64,000 bases of DNA, taken from positions 396,259,132-396,323,131 of the forward strand of contig CM060900.1 in the NCBI GenBank assembly GCA_030762935.1, read 5' to 3'. Under the pieces are notes generated by a model. That model was not told the origin of the DNA and searched no databases. It saw only the letters and a list, made by a program, of their open reading frames with translations. How positions within the stretch are numbered: position 1 is the stretch's first letter; each line of letters begins with the position of its first letter. Below, in pieces: positions 46,430 to 58,079 of the stretch. This stretch comes from Hymenopus coronatus. Taxonomy: Eukaryota > Arthropoda > Insecta > Mantodea > Hymenopodidae. The position numbers and the translations under genes are program-made.

Positions 46430-47310
46430 TCTTATTGAGCTGCTTCAGGTGTTTTTTTTATAAATCTCATGTGTTCCATTCACATGATTTTTTTCTAGCT
46501 TTCCACAAACAACTTTTCTTACAGAAAATTATTCTTTTATCTCCATCAAGATAAACACTATCAGAAGTGGTCTTATTACTTATATCCTTATAAGTATAAG
46601 GGAAATAAGGGAATGAGTTAGGATATAACGTTATGTGAAACAATTGAAATGTGGTTCCCTTTGCTTGTTAGGAGTAAACAAATGAGAGACTAAAAGGAAC
46701 ATACATTTCCGTTTGAGAAAAGTTTAAATTTTTTAAAACTGAAATGAATAACTCGGAACCTCTAGAAAGCAGATAACTCTACATAAATTATGTGTTTTAA
46801 AGATATCTACATGTTTTGTATAGTAAGCTTTTATCTATCTCTTACATTTTACTAGTTATACAAAAGGCATCCAGAATGAAGACGTCATCAGAGGCTATTC
46901 TCAAGAAAATTCAAGCTATAAATGCTGTCTGTCATTAAAATACCTTAAACAAATGCCATGTTAATCGAAATTGTTAGTAGCATGTTTGATAAAATCAGAA
47001 TTTTCGAAAAACTTTCCAAGGATTTTCTTGCAAATCTTCTTGTTCATCCTTGGAAGTTATTGAACTTAAATATCAAATTTGGTATCTAACCTACTTTTCA
47101 TTTTGCTGCTATGCTGCCCACAGACTCACTCACTCACGCACACACATACAGATACAGACACGAATATGTTTCTAAAAATGAATTTTTGGATTCAGGGGGT
47201 TTCAAAACATGTATTTGTGCTGAAATCTTGGTATCAGAATTATGAGTAGACTACAATACCTTCTGCATCCACTATGACATTGTACATACGTGCTAGAGAA
47301 AGTAAAAAGG
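46430..47310 (-). repeat. Repeat X, copy 6
   Basis: Reverse complement of the full repeat: ATTCACATGATTTTTTTC (3' end) at 46478-46495, ATCAAGATAAACACTATCAG, GGTCTTATTACTTATATCC, GTAAGCTTTTATCTATCTC, TTTCCAAGGATTTTCTTGC, a CACGCACACACATACAG tract at 47133-47149, and AACCCCCTGAATCC in reverse near 47215. Near complete and non-coding. Confidence 0.75.
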
Positions 47311-47319
47311 ATACCTTGT

Positions 47320-48020
47320 AATTTATTTTACAATGAAGCAAAGACAAAGACTCTGTGAATCTGAGTAACTCCCTGTTTGCCTTGACTACGATTCAACAAT
47401 GCAAAATACGAATTCAATTTTGTGATTGTTTTTTATCGTTTGACTGTAGAAGAAATAATTAAACTGAAGAATGCATAAATAATAAAAGGTATATTGAATA
47501 ATGCAAATCCAAGCTACTGAGTGATTTGCTAATTAATTGAAATTGAACGATGTACTGCAAAGGCAGAAAAACATTCTTTGGTTCAGTGTAATGCTGTTTT
47601 TTCAGGGATTGCTGCTAAAAGATTACAGCAGTTTCTTCCTCTCCCTTAGTATCCTCAGGCATCGCTGTGTTCTTCTTTCAACAAAGCTTAAATTAAACAC
47701 AGCCTTGGTCCCTGTGGGTCTTTCACGGAGCCCAGTAGCGATTACCCTAACTACCACAGAGCATAGTGGAGTAGAATATGTACAGATTGTTTCAAAACGC
47801 CACTAAGAGAATATAACAGTATTATAGCTTATACCTGAAGTACTCCGAATTTTGTTGTTGCGGCTGAGTGGTAAAAGTGTGCATAAAATACTTTGCACAT
47901 ACAGACTTGCATCGACTCCTGACAATCTGTTCAATTCTTAAAACACAAATGCTTGGATTTCTGATATACCCTTTGCAGAAAGTGTAAACTAAGGAAATGT
48001 CAAACACGTATTAAAATTCC
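47320..48020. other. Intergenic DNA, nothing recognised
   Basis: Plus frame 47537-47806 (89 codons) is not recognised and lies in moderately AT-rich DNA. Confidence 0.4.
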
Positions 48021-48029
48021 TAGCTTGAG

Positions 48030-48120
48030 GTTGCAATTTTTCTCTAGCCAAGATATTCACTGTCCTCTCCAGAGTCTGGACCATTACTGAGAGTATGAAT
48101 GTATATGTGATCTAATATAT
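48030..48120 (+). repeat. SINE body fragment, local family D
   Basis: TAGCCAAGATATTCACTGTC and CTCCAGAGTCTGGACC followed by GAGTATGAATGTATATGTG align loosely with the family D body at 9240-9310. No head or tail. Confidence 0.4.
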
Positions 48121-48530
48121 AAAACCCAAAGAAAAGCAGAAATTTAATGAAAACAGAGACATGCTATCACACAATAAGCAATGGGCAATCTGTTCCAAAC
48201 GTTAACGACCGTTGATGTCACCATCGGTGCTAAAGGCGTGGTATAAATAAAAGGACAGCGGACTAAAACGTACGCATTAGATGTCCGTTTTTCACTACCG
48301 CTGATAAGAAGTTGTTACATAAACGCTAAAAAGTGGTGTGGTTACAATATTCAACACTGGAATTTACATAACTTCGTATATATTCTTGATTATCCTATTT
48401 TAGTTGAGGAACATTGACATCTTGTGTAGCTTCAGATAAGTTGCACTTGTTAAACATTCCAGGGTATAATTTAGCTGACAGTTATTGTTGAGGCCAAAGT
48501 GATCTGCGTGGAGATTCAGCGATATATGTA

Positions 48531-49813
48531 CCAGGTGTGGCAGTAAAGAAATTGGACTCATACTCGATCTCTTTATTGATAAAAATTACACATCTGAAAT
48601 GTTGTCCCCTTCAATGTAGGCCTCTCCCCAATTACTGCACCACGCCATGCGGATTTTCCACTGGCTGAAGCAGTGCTGCAAGTCTTTTTCTGTTATGCTG
48701 TTGAGGAGTCTTGTCGCTCTTTCCTTCACTGTATTCACGGACTCGAACCTGGTTCCTTTCAGTGTAGACTTCAATTTTGGAAAAAGAAAAAAAAAAAAAC
48801 AACATATAGCTAGGTCAGGTAAATACGGTGTATGTTCCATCACTGCAATATTGTTTTCCCCCCAAAACCTGTTCCCAGACATAGCGTTATGGGCCGGCGT
48901 GTTATCCAAGAGCGATTCTTCTACAGATCTGGTCTCGTTCGTCGCACCATTTCACGGAGGGTCTTCAGAACAGTTATATAATACACTTGTTTGACAGTCT
49001 GAACCTCAGGTAACCAATGAATGTAGATAACTCCTCGGATATCCCAACAATCAACCATCAATGCTTTGAATTTTAATTTCCTCATGCTTGCTTTCCTCTT
49101 TCTAGGGGATTGAGGGCTCTTCCTATGAATTGATTGTCACTTAGTCTCTGGATTGTACAGGATGATTAATATTTCAACACACGAAATTACTTTGCGGAAG
49201 TAAGCAGAATCATTTTCAATATTTTCAATAGTGTTAGCAGAGCAGTTCATTCGGTATTGCTTTTGCTCGTTTGTGGGAATTCTTGACAGGACTGTAACAC
49301 AGGTCTTTGTTATGCCGAGATCGTCGTGTAAAACCTATCTAACGGTTCCTTGCTGATAAGACACCTTCTGAAATGTCTAGAATGCTCAGACGGCGGTCTT
49401 CACTCGAACAATTCTAACGACCTTATCTACATACTCTTCAGTTTTCAAAAGCCCAATTTTGGATCGTCTTCAACGTTTTCCCTACCGTCCTTGAACCTCT
49501 TAACCCACTCGAAAACTTCCGTAAGAGATACACTAATCACATTTAAACTTATTTCAACAAATCGTAAGTTCCTGTGGCGGGTTTTCCAAGTTGTGTGAGG
49601 AATTTGATGTTAGCACATTGTTCTACTTGAGAGCGTAGCATAATTCCGAAGGGGCTCAGACACACGACCCGTTTCTAAGGAGGCTCACAGCGAGGCTAAT
49701 CACCATCACGTCAGGGCGAGTCCCAAGTCCAATCCCTCCACTCTTTTCTTTATCATCAACGAAGCCGGAAATACCCACAACAATCAGTCTGGTTTCTTTA
49801 TTGCCACACCTTG
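48531..49813 (-). mobile_element. Full-length mariner transposon, 1283 bp, with inverted ends and TA duplication
   Basis: Left end CCAGGTGTGGCAGTAAAGAA (48531-48550) and right end reverse-complement CAAGGTGTGGCAATAAAGAA (49794-49813) are inverted repeats of about 28 bp. Flanking TA dinucleotides (48529-48530 and 49814-49815) are the expected target duplication. The length matches an autonomous mariner. The interior is a minus-strand transposase broken by stops and frameshifts. The clear structure with a dead gene fits an old inactivated copy. Confidence 0.95.
48586..49640 (-). pseudogene. Mariner transposase pseudogene (SETMAR-type DDD family)
   Basis: Reading minus from 49640: VEQ..NIKFL.QLGKPATGTYD, then an FEWVKRFKDGRENVEDDP segment (HTH part, about 49475-49530), LRIV.., YNPE.., DIRGVIYIHWLPE (about 48995-49035), LREMVRRTRPDL, DNTPAHNAMS with the second catalytic Asp (about 48905), HTPYLPDLA and FPKLKSTLKGTRFESV, to the C-terminus near 48586. 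The third catalytic residue, normally Asp in the PCDFF motif, is Cys here (AICCFF), and an A-run (48787-48799) adds Phe codons. Several stops and frameshifts. Not functional. Mariners cut and paste DNA at TA sites in the nucleus. Confidence 0.85.
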
Positions 49814-49815
49814 TA

Positions 49816-51700
49816 TGTAAAGTGATATCAATGTTATTAAAGTAACCCTGTCAGAATTAAATTCACAGTTTACTTTCGCAGTCTGTGCAACTTATTTAAA
49901 TATTTGTAATATGATGTGTATATTTACTTACCGTCCTGGCAATTCATGTTTTGATGATGAAATGTACCAAGTTATTCACTTTGCTTTTAATAACAACTTT
50001 AATAAGTACATCGTTGTATTAGCTGATTTTAATCTCATTTTGATTAATTAAATATTAATGCTATACAAGTGCTTTAACACAATTTTTTCCACACAACCGT
50101 ATGCACAACAGTTTAATAGTTAGTCGCATATCGAAAAACGCAATGCTACAGCCCGGATTTGAACAAGGAATCTTCCAGTTTCCGCCCGGTTGCTCGAACC
50201 AACTTTTTCGGATTGATTTTTCCTTTTTTTTTAACACATTTGGTAGTCATGTAATTACGCCTCAAACTTTGAATCTAGTACACCTGCCTATGTTAGTTTA
50301 TTGATAACATTCTGGCTTTTTTCCAGAATTTGAGTGTCATTTCACAAAGTTCTCACTCTAGCTTTTCTTGTTTACATTATCACTTCACTCAAAGTAAACT
50401 AGTTCAATTCCTCTGTTACTTCACTTTTTTGTCTACGTCGGTGTCACGAAATATGCACGTCATAGCCTCTTCTCCTGGAACGATTCATTGGATAGGGAGT
50501 TGAATAGAAGGCGTTCCACATATCGCGCGGCAGCAGCACTCTCGTCACGTCACGTCATAACAGTTGTTACGAATCGCTCGGAGAGTAGCACCTTTAGCCA
50601 CATTCTGTGTTATTTCTATTGTGTTCATTTTAATATATTTTACCTATATCATCTGTGTATACAAGGTGCTGTGTTTCAGACTTTTTCTATTTAGTTGAGC
50701 AGAAAAACACGGTCAAATGACCTCAGTGCTGCCAAAATAATTCAATAAGCAAATAAAACCAGTAGCCAAATCACCTGTTGACTCACTGACTGTCCCACAA
50801 ACGAACTCGTTCACTCGCTTATGTAGCTGTTCTAGAAACTTTCTGGAGGTGTGAGGGCAGAAAATTCTAGGTATCTCTCGACATCACGGTGTTTGTGCTG
50901 GGCGAGAGAACGGCTCTGTGGTTCGTTTACACCGTCCAGCAGGCAGGTGCTAGCCGACGCAACACTGCGCTACAATATTTTTGCAAATGTGGTGATATAT
51001 GCACTGCTATGTTCTTCAGAAAACTGCTTTTCAGTCATAATACTGCAGCACTTTTGAAAATAAATACTATAACTAGTGATAATTGAAATAATTAGAGCTG
51101 TAATCCCAAATTAAAATACTATATAACACTTTCATTTTATCCCTTTGTATTTTATTAAAATAAATAAGTAATATTGTGTAGCATAAATAATTTAAATGAA
51201 AAAAGTTAATTTTTTATCGATATTATCTTAATCCACCGATAAAGCTTTTTGCTTTATTTGTAATCTGGTACCTAAAAGTAACATGAACAAGAAGATATGA
51301 AACTAAAGGTTTTAAAATATAAATCCTTATTTTTTTTATTATAGGAGTAATTTTTAAACACACCATAGTGAGGTACACTACAAAGGAATGTACATGTAAC
51401 TCAGCATAGAATAAAAACTACTACTTAAGTATATCCATTTTCTTACTAGACTTGCGAATATCTATCTAGCATTTTGTACAAAATTACATTTCTGTTCTGC
51501 TAGGATTTTCTTCCTTTATTGGGGAAAAAAGTTATATATCGTACATTCAAAATATTTGAAAATGCAGCGCGATTCCCTCGCTAGAGCCTCGAACCCCCGC
51601 CCATATTCCAACCATACTCATTTGTGATGAAAATCCGTGTGGGCCTGCCTTGAACAATGTAATGTAGTATCCTAACCCTCTCAATAGTCTTGGATTGCTC
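49816..51700. other. Intergenic DNA with a weak tRNA-like patch and a GC-richer stretch
   Basis: Minus strand at 50140-50210 has GTTGGTTCGAGCAACCGGG and TTGTTCAAATCCGGGC, resembling A and B boxes, possibly an old SINE head. At 50460-50960 the sequence is GC-richer with CACGTCACGTCAT (50537-50551), GGTCAAATGACC (50711-50722) and two heat-shock-element-like blocks (50830-50840, 50860-50870). No gene is recognisable next to them. Confidence 0.35.
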
Positions 51701-51769
51701 TACTGACCTTGACGTGTGCAGTTCCGTGTATGATTCCAAACTGTTTATTAATCAGAATCCTGGGATTTT

Positions 51770-52345
51770 AGACTGTACTTGGTTCACGAATGAAGCGTGA
51801 GTGGCTACATAAAGTATCAGAACACGCGTAAATGGGCACAAACAAATCCTCTACATGCACAAAAAATTGAAGCGGGGTACGCAGTGTCTCGTAGGCGTAT
51901 TATAGGCAATATTTTTCATGAGAATACGTAAACACTGAAGAATACATTAGAATATTCACCGACTTTGTCAATCGTTAACAGATGATAAATGAACTCACGG
52001 ATATCTCCAACAAGATGGTGCAACAAATCACACGTCACGTGCATGTGTGAGAAAACTCGAAAGTTTTTTTGAAGACTAAATCATCTTAAAACATTTTTGA
52101 CCTCCAATATCTCCTTACCTAACACAACCCAACTTCTTCCTGTGGGAATGTCTGAAGGGAAAGGTACACAGAAATAGTACAATTGTAGTGTTGAAAGACT
52201 TCAAGAGATTGAAGCCATTACCGAGGAGACTTTAATAAAAGTATTTCAGAATTTGGAGCGTAGTGTATAAACATGCCTATATGTGGGAGGGGAGCATATT
52301 CAGCATCGGATATGAGAGTGCATAGTTTAAGGTATGTGTACACAA
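51770..52345 (+). pseudogene. Degenerate Tc1/mariner-superfamily DDE transposase fragment
   Basis: Broken plus frames follow the insect transposase pattern with WFxxDEAW ... VSxRRIIG ... LTPxxFFLWxxLKGKV ... ITEETLxKVFQNLExR. Seen here: TNEA near 51785-51800 (first catalytic Asp replaced by Asn), AVSRRRIIG (about 51880-51906), TQPNFFLWECLKGKV (about 52126-52170), EAITEETLIKVFQNLERSV (about 52212-52268) and VGGEHIQH-like 3' end near 52285-52300. Frameshifts and stops throughout; inverted ends not found. Confidence 0.65.
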
Positions 52346-52349
52346 ATGT

Positions 52350-53155
52350 TCATCACAAAAATGGCCAAAATGTAGGCCAAAGTTTGGCGTCTCTAGCGAG
52401 GGAATCGCATTGTGGTATATGTCGCATTACAATTCACAATATTGAGAAAGAAATGACGTTAAGTAATCTACAGCATCAGATAAAGCACAGTACTTTGTCA
52501 ATTACGTGACCAAACTAGTAATGATCTGTGTTCAAGACAACCCTGGGTGACCGACACCAATGTTTGCTCACATGCTAATGGCAGAGCTTGTCGATCATTA
52601 GGAGAGATTTGATCTGCACCTCGCTTCCACCAGCGGGAGTTTTGGTTATCTTGACTCACAGATGGAGACTTATCTTAGCTCCTCCGGTGCATCTCGGTCA
52701 CCAGTCCTATACATCGTCTGAAAAATCATCACTCAGTAGTTGGGCTCGAATTCAGCGTATTTCCTGGCTTAAAACCCAAAACTACGCTGCATCCACTGGG
52801 CTGGACGATCATGACCGGTTTTGGTTTTAATGTCCTAATGAAAAAAATTAACAAATAAAGAAATGCGTAACAGTTTAGTATGGTGTGATATTTTCGTTGA
52901 AGCCCATTTGCCGGAAACGTTAATGAGACTCTCAAAACGGAACATTTGTAGATTATTCTCCTTACCTTTTCCATTTTCGTAACGTTTAGTGCTAAAATTG
53001 ACAAGAACGGATAAATATACAACATATGACGTAGGATATAAGTTATTCTACACTTTAGTAAAAGAGTTAGTGAATTATTGCATAGGCAGAGACTGAAGCA
53101 ATCACAACTAAAATAAGAGCCTTTTTTTTGTAGAAACCTTCATAAAAGGAGTAAC
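52350..53155. other. Intergenic DNA, nothing recognised
   Basis: Frames at 52588-52830 (plus) and 52729-53025 (minus) overlap and are not recognised. Confidence 0.4.
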
Positions 53156-53164
53156 GTAAAGAAG

Positions 53165-53735
53165 CGAGGAGGCGGCGGTGTAATGTGTGTTTCTCGAATT
53201 CGGGAAGTCCCGAGTCCGAACCCCGGAAGCTGCCTTGGGTCGCAAGGCGTATTCTAGGGTGCTTCGCTATCTACAAGGATTTTTTTTTATCCTTTCTCTT
53301 CATTCAGTTCCCTTTCAGGTTTACTTTCAGGTATACTTTCAGGTTCGCAATTAATGGCAGTGTGGGTAGGTGGTGCGGATGCATGCTGAATGAAAACACA
53401 TCTGCACATGAACACTGGGAGGATGTTAGTCCGTCGGGTCGCTTGCACACCCTTAAAGAAGTCTGGCAATGGGACGGGTCATCTGGCTTATAAAGGTTAG
53501 GAACTTCCGCGCCACTGTGGCAGTCTTGTCTGTCTGCCTGTTCTTGCGATCCTCTTATGATTCCTTCACGCATCTCATCTTCCTGGGGGGACATGTTAGC
53601 CACGATATATCTTCATGAGCGAGTTGTTCCCCTCCTTTGTGTACCCTTTATCTTTAACATAACGAAAATTCTGTGAACCTCGGTTTAATTTCTGTCTCTT
53701 AATGCATTAAATACAGCCTGTCTGTAATTCAAAAA
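53165..53735 (+). repeat. Unclassified poly(A)-ended retroposon candidate
   Basis: GC-richer than its surroundings. The start has a tRNA-like look (GGTGTAATGTGTG, then CCCGAGTCCGAACCCCGG as B box, 53207-53224). The middle has three close repeats of CTTTCAGGTWTA (53310-53345). It ends with AATTTCTGTCTCTTAATGC...CAGCCTGTCTGTAATTC and an A run (53729-53740). Open minus frames (53287-53603) are not recognised. No flanking duplication found, so extent is uncertain. Confidence 0.4.
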
Positions 53736-53739
53736 AAAA

Positions 53740-54080
53740 AATCCTATTACATATATGTTGGAACTTCACAACGCAATACTACTTCTACCTAACGCATTCC
53801 TGTCCTTCAGAAATGAAACACAAGTAATACAATAAAGATATTGTATGGCAGCAGCGAGAGAGTAATGAAAACTATATTGGAAGAACGTATAAAGGGTACC
53901 GAGAAAGGAGTAACATGGGTGAGTTCTGATGACAACGGTTATACAGAGTGATAAAAAATGTGCTTATTATTGTAAAATTCGAAAGTGGATGGCATCACAT
54001 ATATTAGAGCAAGAACCTAAACCAAAGAAGACTTATATGGATTAAACAATCAGATGTGTTACGCTCACATTGTTTTGTCT
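53740..54080. other. Intergenic DNA, nothing recognised
   Basis: No gene or repeat supported. Confidence 0.4.
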
Positions 54081-54084
54081 ATTT

Positions 54085-54910
54085 GTTCTACAAATGAACT
54101 ATTTTTATAAAAGATTGTTGTTTTATCTACACAATGCTAATCAAAATAAACATTACAAGAAATGGTCTGATTACTTAGTTCCTTATAAGTAGAGGGGAAA
54201 TAAGGGAATGCCCTAGGCTAAAGTAGCAACAATTTTTTTAAAAGCTGTCGCTATGTGAATGTCAATGAGATTCTGTTCTCTTTTCATAGCCACAAGTAAA
54301 ACAAGAGGTATGAAACTGATTAGGGCTTCCCGCGTGAGAGAGGTTTTAATTATCTTAAAAATTTAACCAGTAACAGGGAATATATCTATAATGGTTAGGT
54401 CTACACAAAAACTGTATGACAAATTATATGTGTTTTAACCAAATCTACATCTTTTATGAAGTAGGATTTTGTCTGTCTCTTACGGTTTACCAGTTATGCA
54501 AAGTAATGAAGAAGAATTCAGGCGCCATTCCAGAGAAATTCCGAACATACGTGTTATTTGAATTTGAGCATTTAAAATGTACGGCATTTTAATCAAAATC
54601 GTTAGAAAATCGAAAATTTCGAAAAATGTTTAATGTAAACTTTAGTTAGGGTTCGGTTTTCTTGAAAAACTCTGTCGCATCCTTGAAAGATACTTAACTT
54701 ACATACCCATTTTGGTATTTAATTTAGTTTTATTTTTTACGTTATGCTGTCCACAGTCACGCCCTGAACTTTTCTATGTACTTTATTTGCATTCAGAGGA
54801 CTCAAAACATGTATTTTTGTGTGAAATATATGTTTCAAATTTTTTTGTAGAGCACAGTACCTTGTCTATTATGTATGTCGTATATATGTGCTTGAGGAAG
54901 TAAAATAATG
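54085..54910 (-). repeat. Repeat X, copy 7
   Basis: Reverse complement landmarks: ATGCTAATCAAAATAAACAT, GGTCTGATTACTTAGTTCC, GCCCTAGGCTAAAGTAGC, GTAGGATTTTGTCTGTCTC, TTACGGTTTACCAGTTATGC, TCAAAATCGTTAGA and CTTGAAAGATACTTAAC. It lacks the CA/GT tract (GCTGTCCACAGTCACGCCC instead). The frame 54712-54903 is incidental. Confidence 0.75.
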
Positions 54911-54914
54911 AAGT

Positions 54915-55160
54915 GGAAGGCTCTGATGCTGCTGGCAGGATGTTAGCTTTAAAATATTGAATGATGAGGAACGATGGGCAAATGCTTAGAAAAAGCAAAG
55001 TGGACAGAATCAGAAAAACTAAGGAAATATATATTGAAAGGAGGAGTGCTAAAGTATGGGCTCCAATTATGCTGATATTCAGAGTGTCTTAGATAGTGAA
55101 GTCCACATACAAATCTAAACTAATTGTTTTCATTATAACGTAATTGAAATAATGTTGCTT
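54915..55160. other. Intergenic DNA, nothing recognised
   Basis: No supported feature. Confidence 0.4.
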
Positions 55161-55164
55161 CTTT

Positions 55165-55400
55165 TCGTTGTTTCATAGTTCAAGGGCTAAATCCCGCGGA
55201 AAACAATGCATTTTTTCGGACGTAAACTGCTTAGCATGGCTTCCTTCGGAATGTAAGTAAATTCGGTGTTCCCGAGTCGTAGATTTACGTCACAAAAAAT
55301 CGTAAGCTAATAAGACTTCTGAGAAGAATTCGAGCAGTATTTCACACCCAGATGGGGCATGAGAACCATTGCAGTTAAGTAGGTTTATAACTAAAACTAA
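55165..55400 (+). mobile_element. tRNA-derived SINE, local family A1, degraded and 5'-truncated
   Basis: Starts near the B box (GTTCAAGGGCTAAATCCCGC) and continues GCTTAGCATGGCTTCCTTCG, GAGTCGTAGATTTACGTCAC and GGGGCATGAGAACCATTGC to AGGTTTATAACTAAAAC. About one quarter of positions differ from the copy at 33626-33920. No flanking duplication found. Confidence 0.7.
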
Positions 55401-55404
55401 ATTT

Positions 55405-56530
55405 ACACCGTTGGGCTTTATAGAGCCCTCAACCTATTAAGATAATGAGTACGAGCACTAGCTAGCGTTTACACTCCATGATATAAATAATAGCTAAATG
55501 TTTCAGTTAATAATTTAAAGTCGCGTCATTTCTATTGTTACGTGACTAAGTCATCTCCAGCTCCGTAGAGAAGAATAACCTGGTGAAGGGTGCTTTCTTC
55601 TGTGTGAGACTTAAATGTATAATGAACGAACGAGGAGCTATGATCCTTGAAATCTCAATTTTACGGCTCAGTTGCCTTTCTGCTTGTGCTCTCAGTAACA
55701 TAGCCATTCATAATTCGTCTTTTATCGGAAATCTCTGAGCATATAATCCTCCTAGCAGCCAACCTTAAGGCGGATATTAGAAACCACACAACCCGGCATT
55801 AAAGATCAATCGTTCATGATTGATCTGTCTTCTGAAGTTATCTTCCTGCTATGAATCAACTGAACAAGTTAATATTGCTGTATAATATGCCGCTGCGCTA
55901 GCTTTAAACCAGGTAAAGCAACGAAACACAATGAGAGGTTCTCTGAAGCTGTAAGGAGCAGATTTACGACAGGTGGAAGCAATGGAACCTTTATAGCAAG
56001 ACTATTTCAGAGTATTTCCCTACACTTCAAATTTAGTGTATTTATTTGAATACCAAATGTAATTATTTTAAATATTATAATGCTTTGGAAAAGAGTAGAG
56101 GTGTATAATGACCACACTAAGGGGTTTCCTAGTACTAAAGCCAGGAGGAAAGGAAAGTTACTTTTCACGTAATGTAACAAACCACGACATCACATTTTTC
56201 TACCGTCACTGACCCGTGATCTGTTGGGTACGTTATATGAGTTGACGATGGTTTGAGTGTAGCTAACTTGAAGCCAACTGCTTGAGAATTCCATAGCCTG
56301 GCATAAGAGTATTTTCTGGTACAGTTATTTCAAAGTAATTTCGGATTTTAGCCGTACGAAAGTAAGTTTTAACCAAAAAGAGTTAATTGATGGTGAAGGG
56401 TACACCTACCACTGTGCCTAGCAGTCACTTGATTTCTTTCGGTGAAAAAAATTTGGGTTTGTTAGCGGTTCAGGGTTCTGCTGCCATTGAAGAAGATTGT
56501 GTGCGACAGACTCACTTCGGCAAAATTTCT
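55405..56530. other. Intergenic DNA, nothing recognised
   Basis: Only chance frames (56387-56572). Confidence 0.4.
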
Positions 56531-56569
56531 GGTGGTATTATTATTATTATTTATTTGTATTGCCAGTGG

Positions 56570-57073
56570 TAGTAATGGTAGCAGTACTCATCATCCCTAT
56601 ACAAATTTATCTGTAAGCAGCTGAATGCACAGATTTATCTTCAGCTTTTATGCATCACGTTTGAGAATCTGTGCACGAACTTGTATACAAATCGGAGTAA
56701 AAGTGAAAACCTAGAGAATTCCCTTTAAAAAAATAAATATGCAGAACTTCTTGGGTTTGAAAAATAAAGAGGAAACAGGAATTAAAGATACACTGAAAGT
56801 AAGTTTAAAAAAAATATCGAGAATTGAAGGGATGAATGAAGATGAAAACCCTTGTTTCAAATAATTAACATACCTTTTATCGTAAGGTAATTCTTCCAAT
56901 AACTAAAAATTGTTATTGTTTAAGAAAGTATAAATTATGCATAAAGAGATGTGCACAATCATGAAAGCTTTTTCAACCATTTTAACTGTGTAAAGTGTTC
57001 TGAAAATGGACTATCACAAAAGTTCATTCACACAATTTATATGCTCTTAACGAGAATTACATTTTTTTACTAA
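56570..57073. repeat. Left half of a 1.1-kb duplicated block, copy 1
   Basis: Aligns collinearly with 62899-63405: AGTAATGGTAGCAGTACTCATC, GAACTTGTATACAAATCG, AATTCTTCCAATAACTA, TTGTTATTGTTTAAGAAAGT and TTAACTGTGTAAA are shared. Both copies are preceded by ATT/GGT simple sequence. No coding frame is conserved between the copies. Confidence 0.85.
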
Positions 57074-57119
57074 ATTACATCTTAATTTAGTTACATCAAA
57101 TGTCAAAATGATGGAACAG

Positions 57120-57650
57120 GGCTAAAATAGGGTTTAGAGTTAGCATCATCACGGATGGAGCCCTCTTTGCCATTGGGCCGAGCACCGCATGTAGGTCATT
57201 GGTACCTTTTGCATCTTACGTTACCCCTGGGAGAGGTGAGTGGAGAGAATCAAAGGATGACCAAATCCGGATGGCGGCAGGTGCAAGCATGGACGGGCCT
57301 GAATAACCCTAACGTTTTCAGGTAGAATGCAACTGACTCTGCCAGGATTTTATCCACAAGCCACGAACCTCCATGGGTTCCCCGAAAGGGTCCCTGCCCA
57401 AACCAATGGAGGGTCCTAGCAGATGGTTCCAGGAAGAAATGTTTACAGAGTGCACAGGCACCGTCCAGTTGCAACCCACCAAACACCGTCGCCTGATCTT
57501 TAAATATGGGAAAGAAGAAATGGGTACAGGAAATGATGAGCGGGGAAGTTGGCCCGGGAAACCCATAGAAAACCCAGTAGAATACCCGGAGATCGAAGCC
57601 GGGATCTATCGGATTTGGGCCACACATGCTGCCACATGAGCCATCCCCCT
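57120..57650 (-). mobile_element. tRNA-derived SINE-like element, local family F
   Basis: GC-rich block. On the minus strand it starts GATGGCTCATGTGGCAGCAT (A-box-like) followed by GATCCCGGCTTCGATCTCC (B-box-like) and a body with GGGTTTCCCGGGCCAAC and CCTCCATTGGTTTGGGC, extending to about 57120. Frames on both strands (57250-57639) are incidental. It has one copy in the window and no clear flanking duplication. It lies inside the 2.86-kb segment that separates the two halves of the duplicated block. Confidence 0.55.
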
Positions 57651-58079
57651 CAGGTATAAGACGTTTTGCGCATAATTTGAACTGCTTCTTACATTAGTTT
57701 AGTTACTATTTGAAGTTATCCTAAGACATTATTTATTAGTGTGTAGATCCCCTGAATATCTTCATGCTCTGTCCTCGGAATATGCCTGAATTAAACATTA
57801 AAAACGTACGAGCCCAAGAACAACCATACAGGGATTTTTACGTAAAGTAACTGAGATCTTTTTGACGGGATTAAAAATCTGTGCTTTACACCAGTCCCTT
57901 CTAACATGTCAGTGGCAGTCAAAACCTAAAAATGATTGTGGTCAAATCCCACACTCAACCCGATCTTATAGGGAGGAACCGAAGAATGTGCACATGGCTA
58001 AAAAATGATTCTATATGCCATATTATTTAGATAATTAACTCTTAAGTGGAACACAGGGTATCATTACGATGTTGCCGTG

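Noticed and set aside
48647..48994. 115-codon plus-strand frame
   Set aside because: Antisense shadow of the mariner transposase pseudogene on the minus strand.
57250..57639. 125-codon minus frame and 88-codon plus frame
   Set aside because: Both lie within a GC-rich SINE-like element; GC-rich DNA gives longer chance frames.
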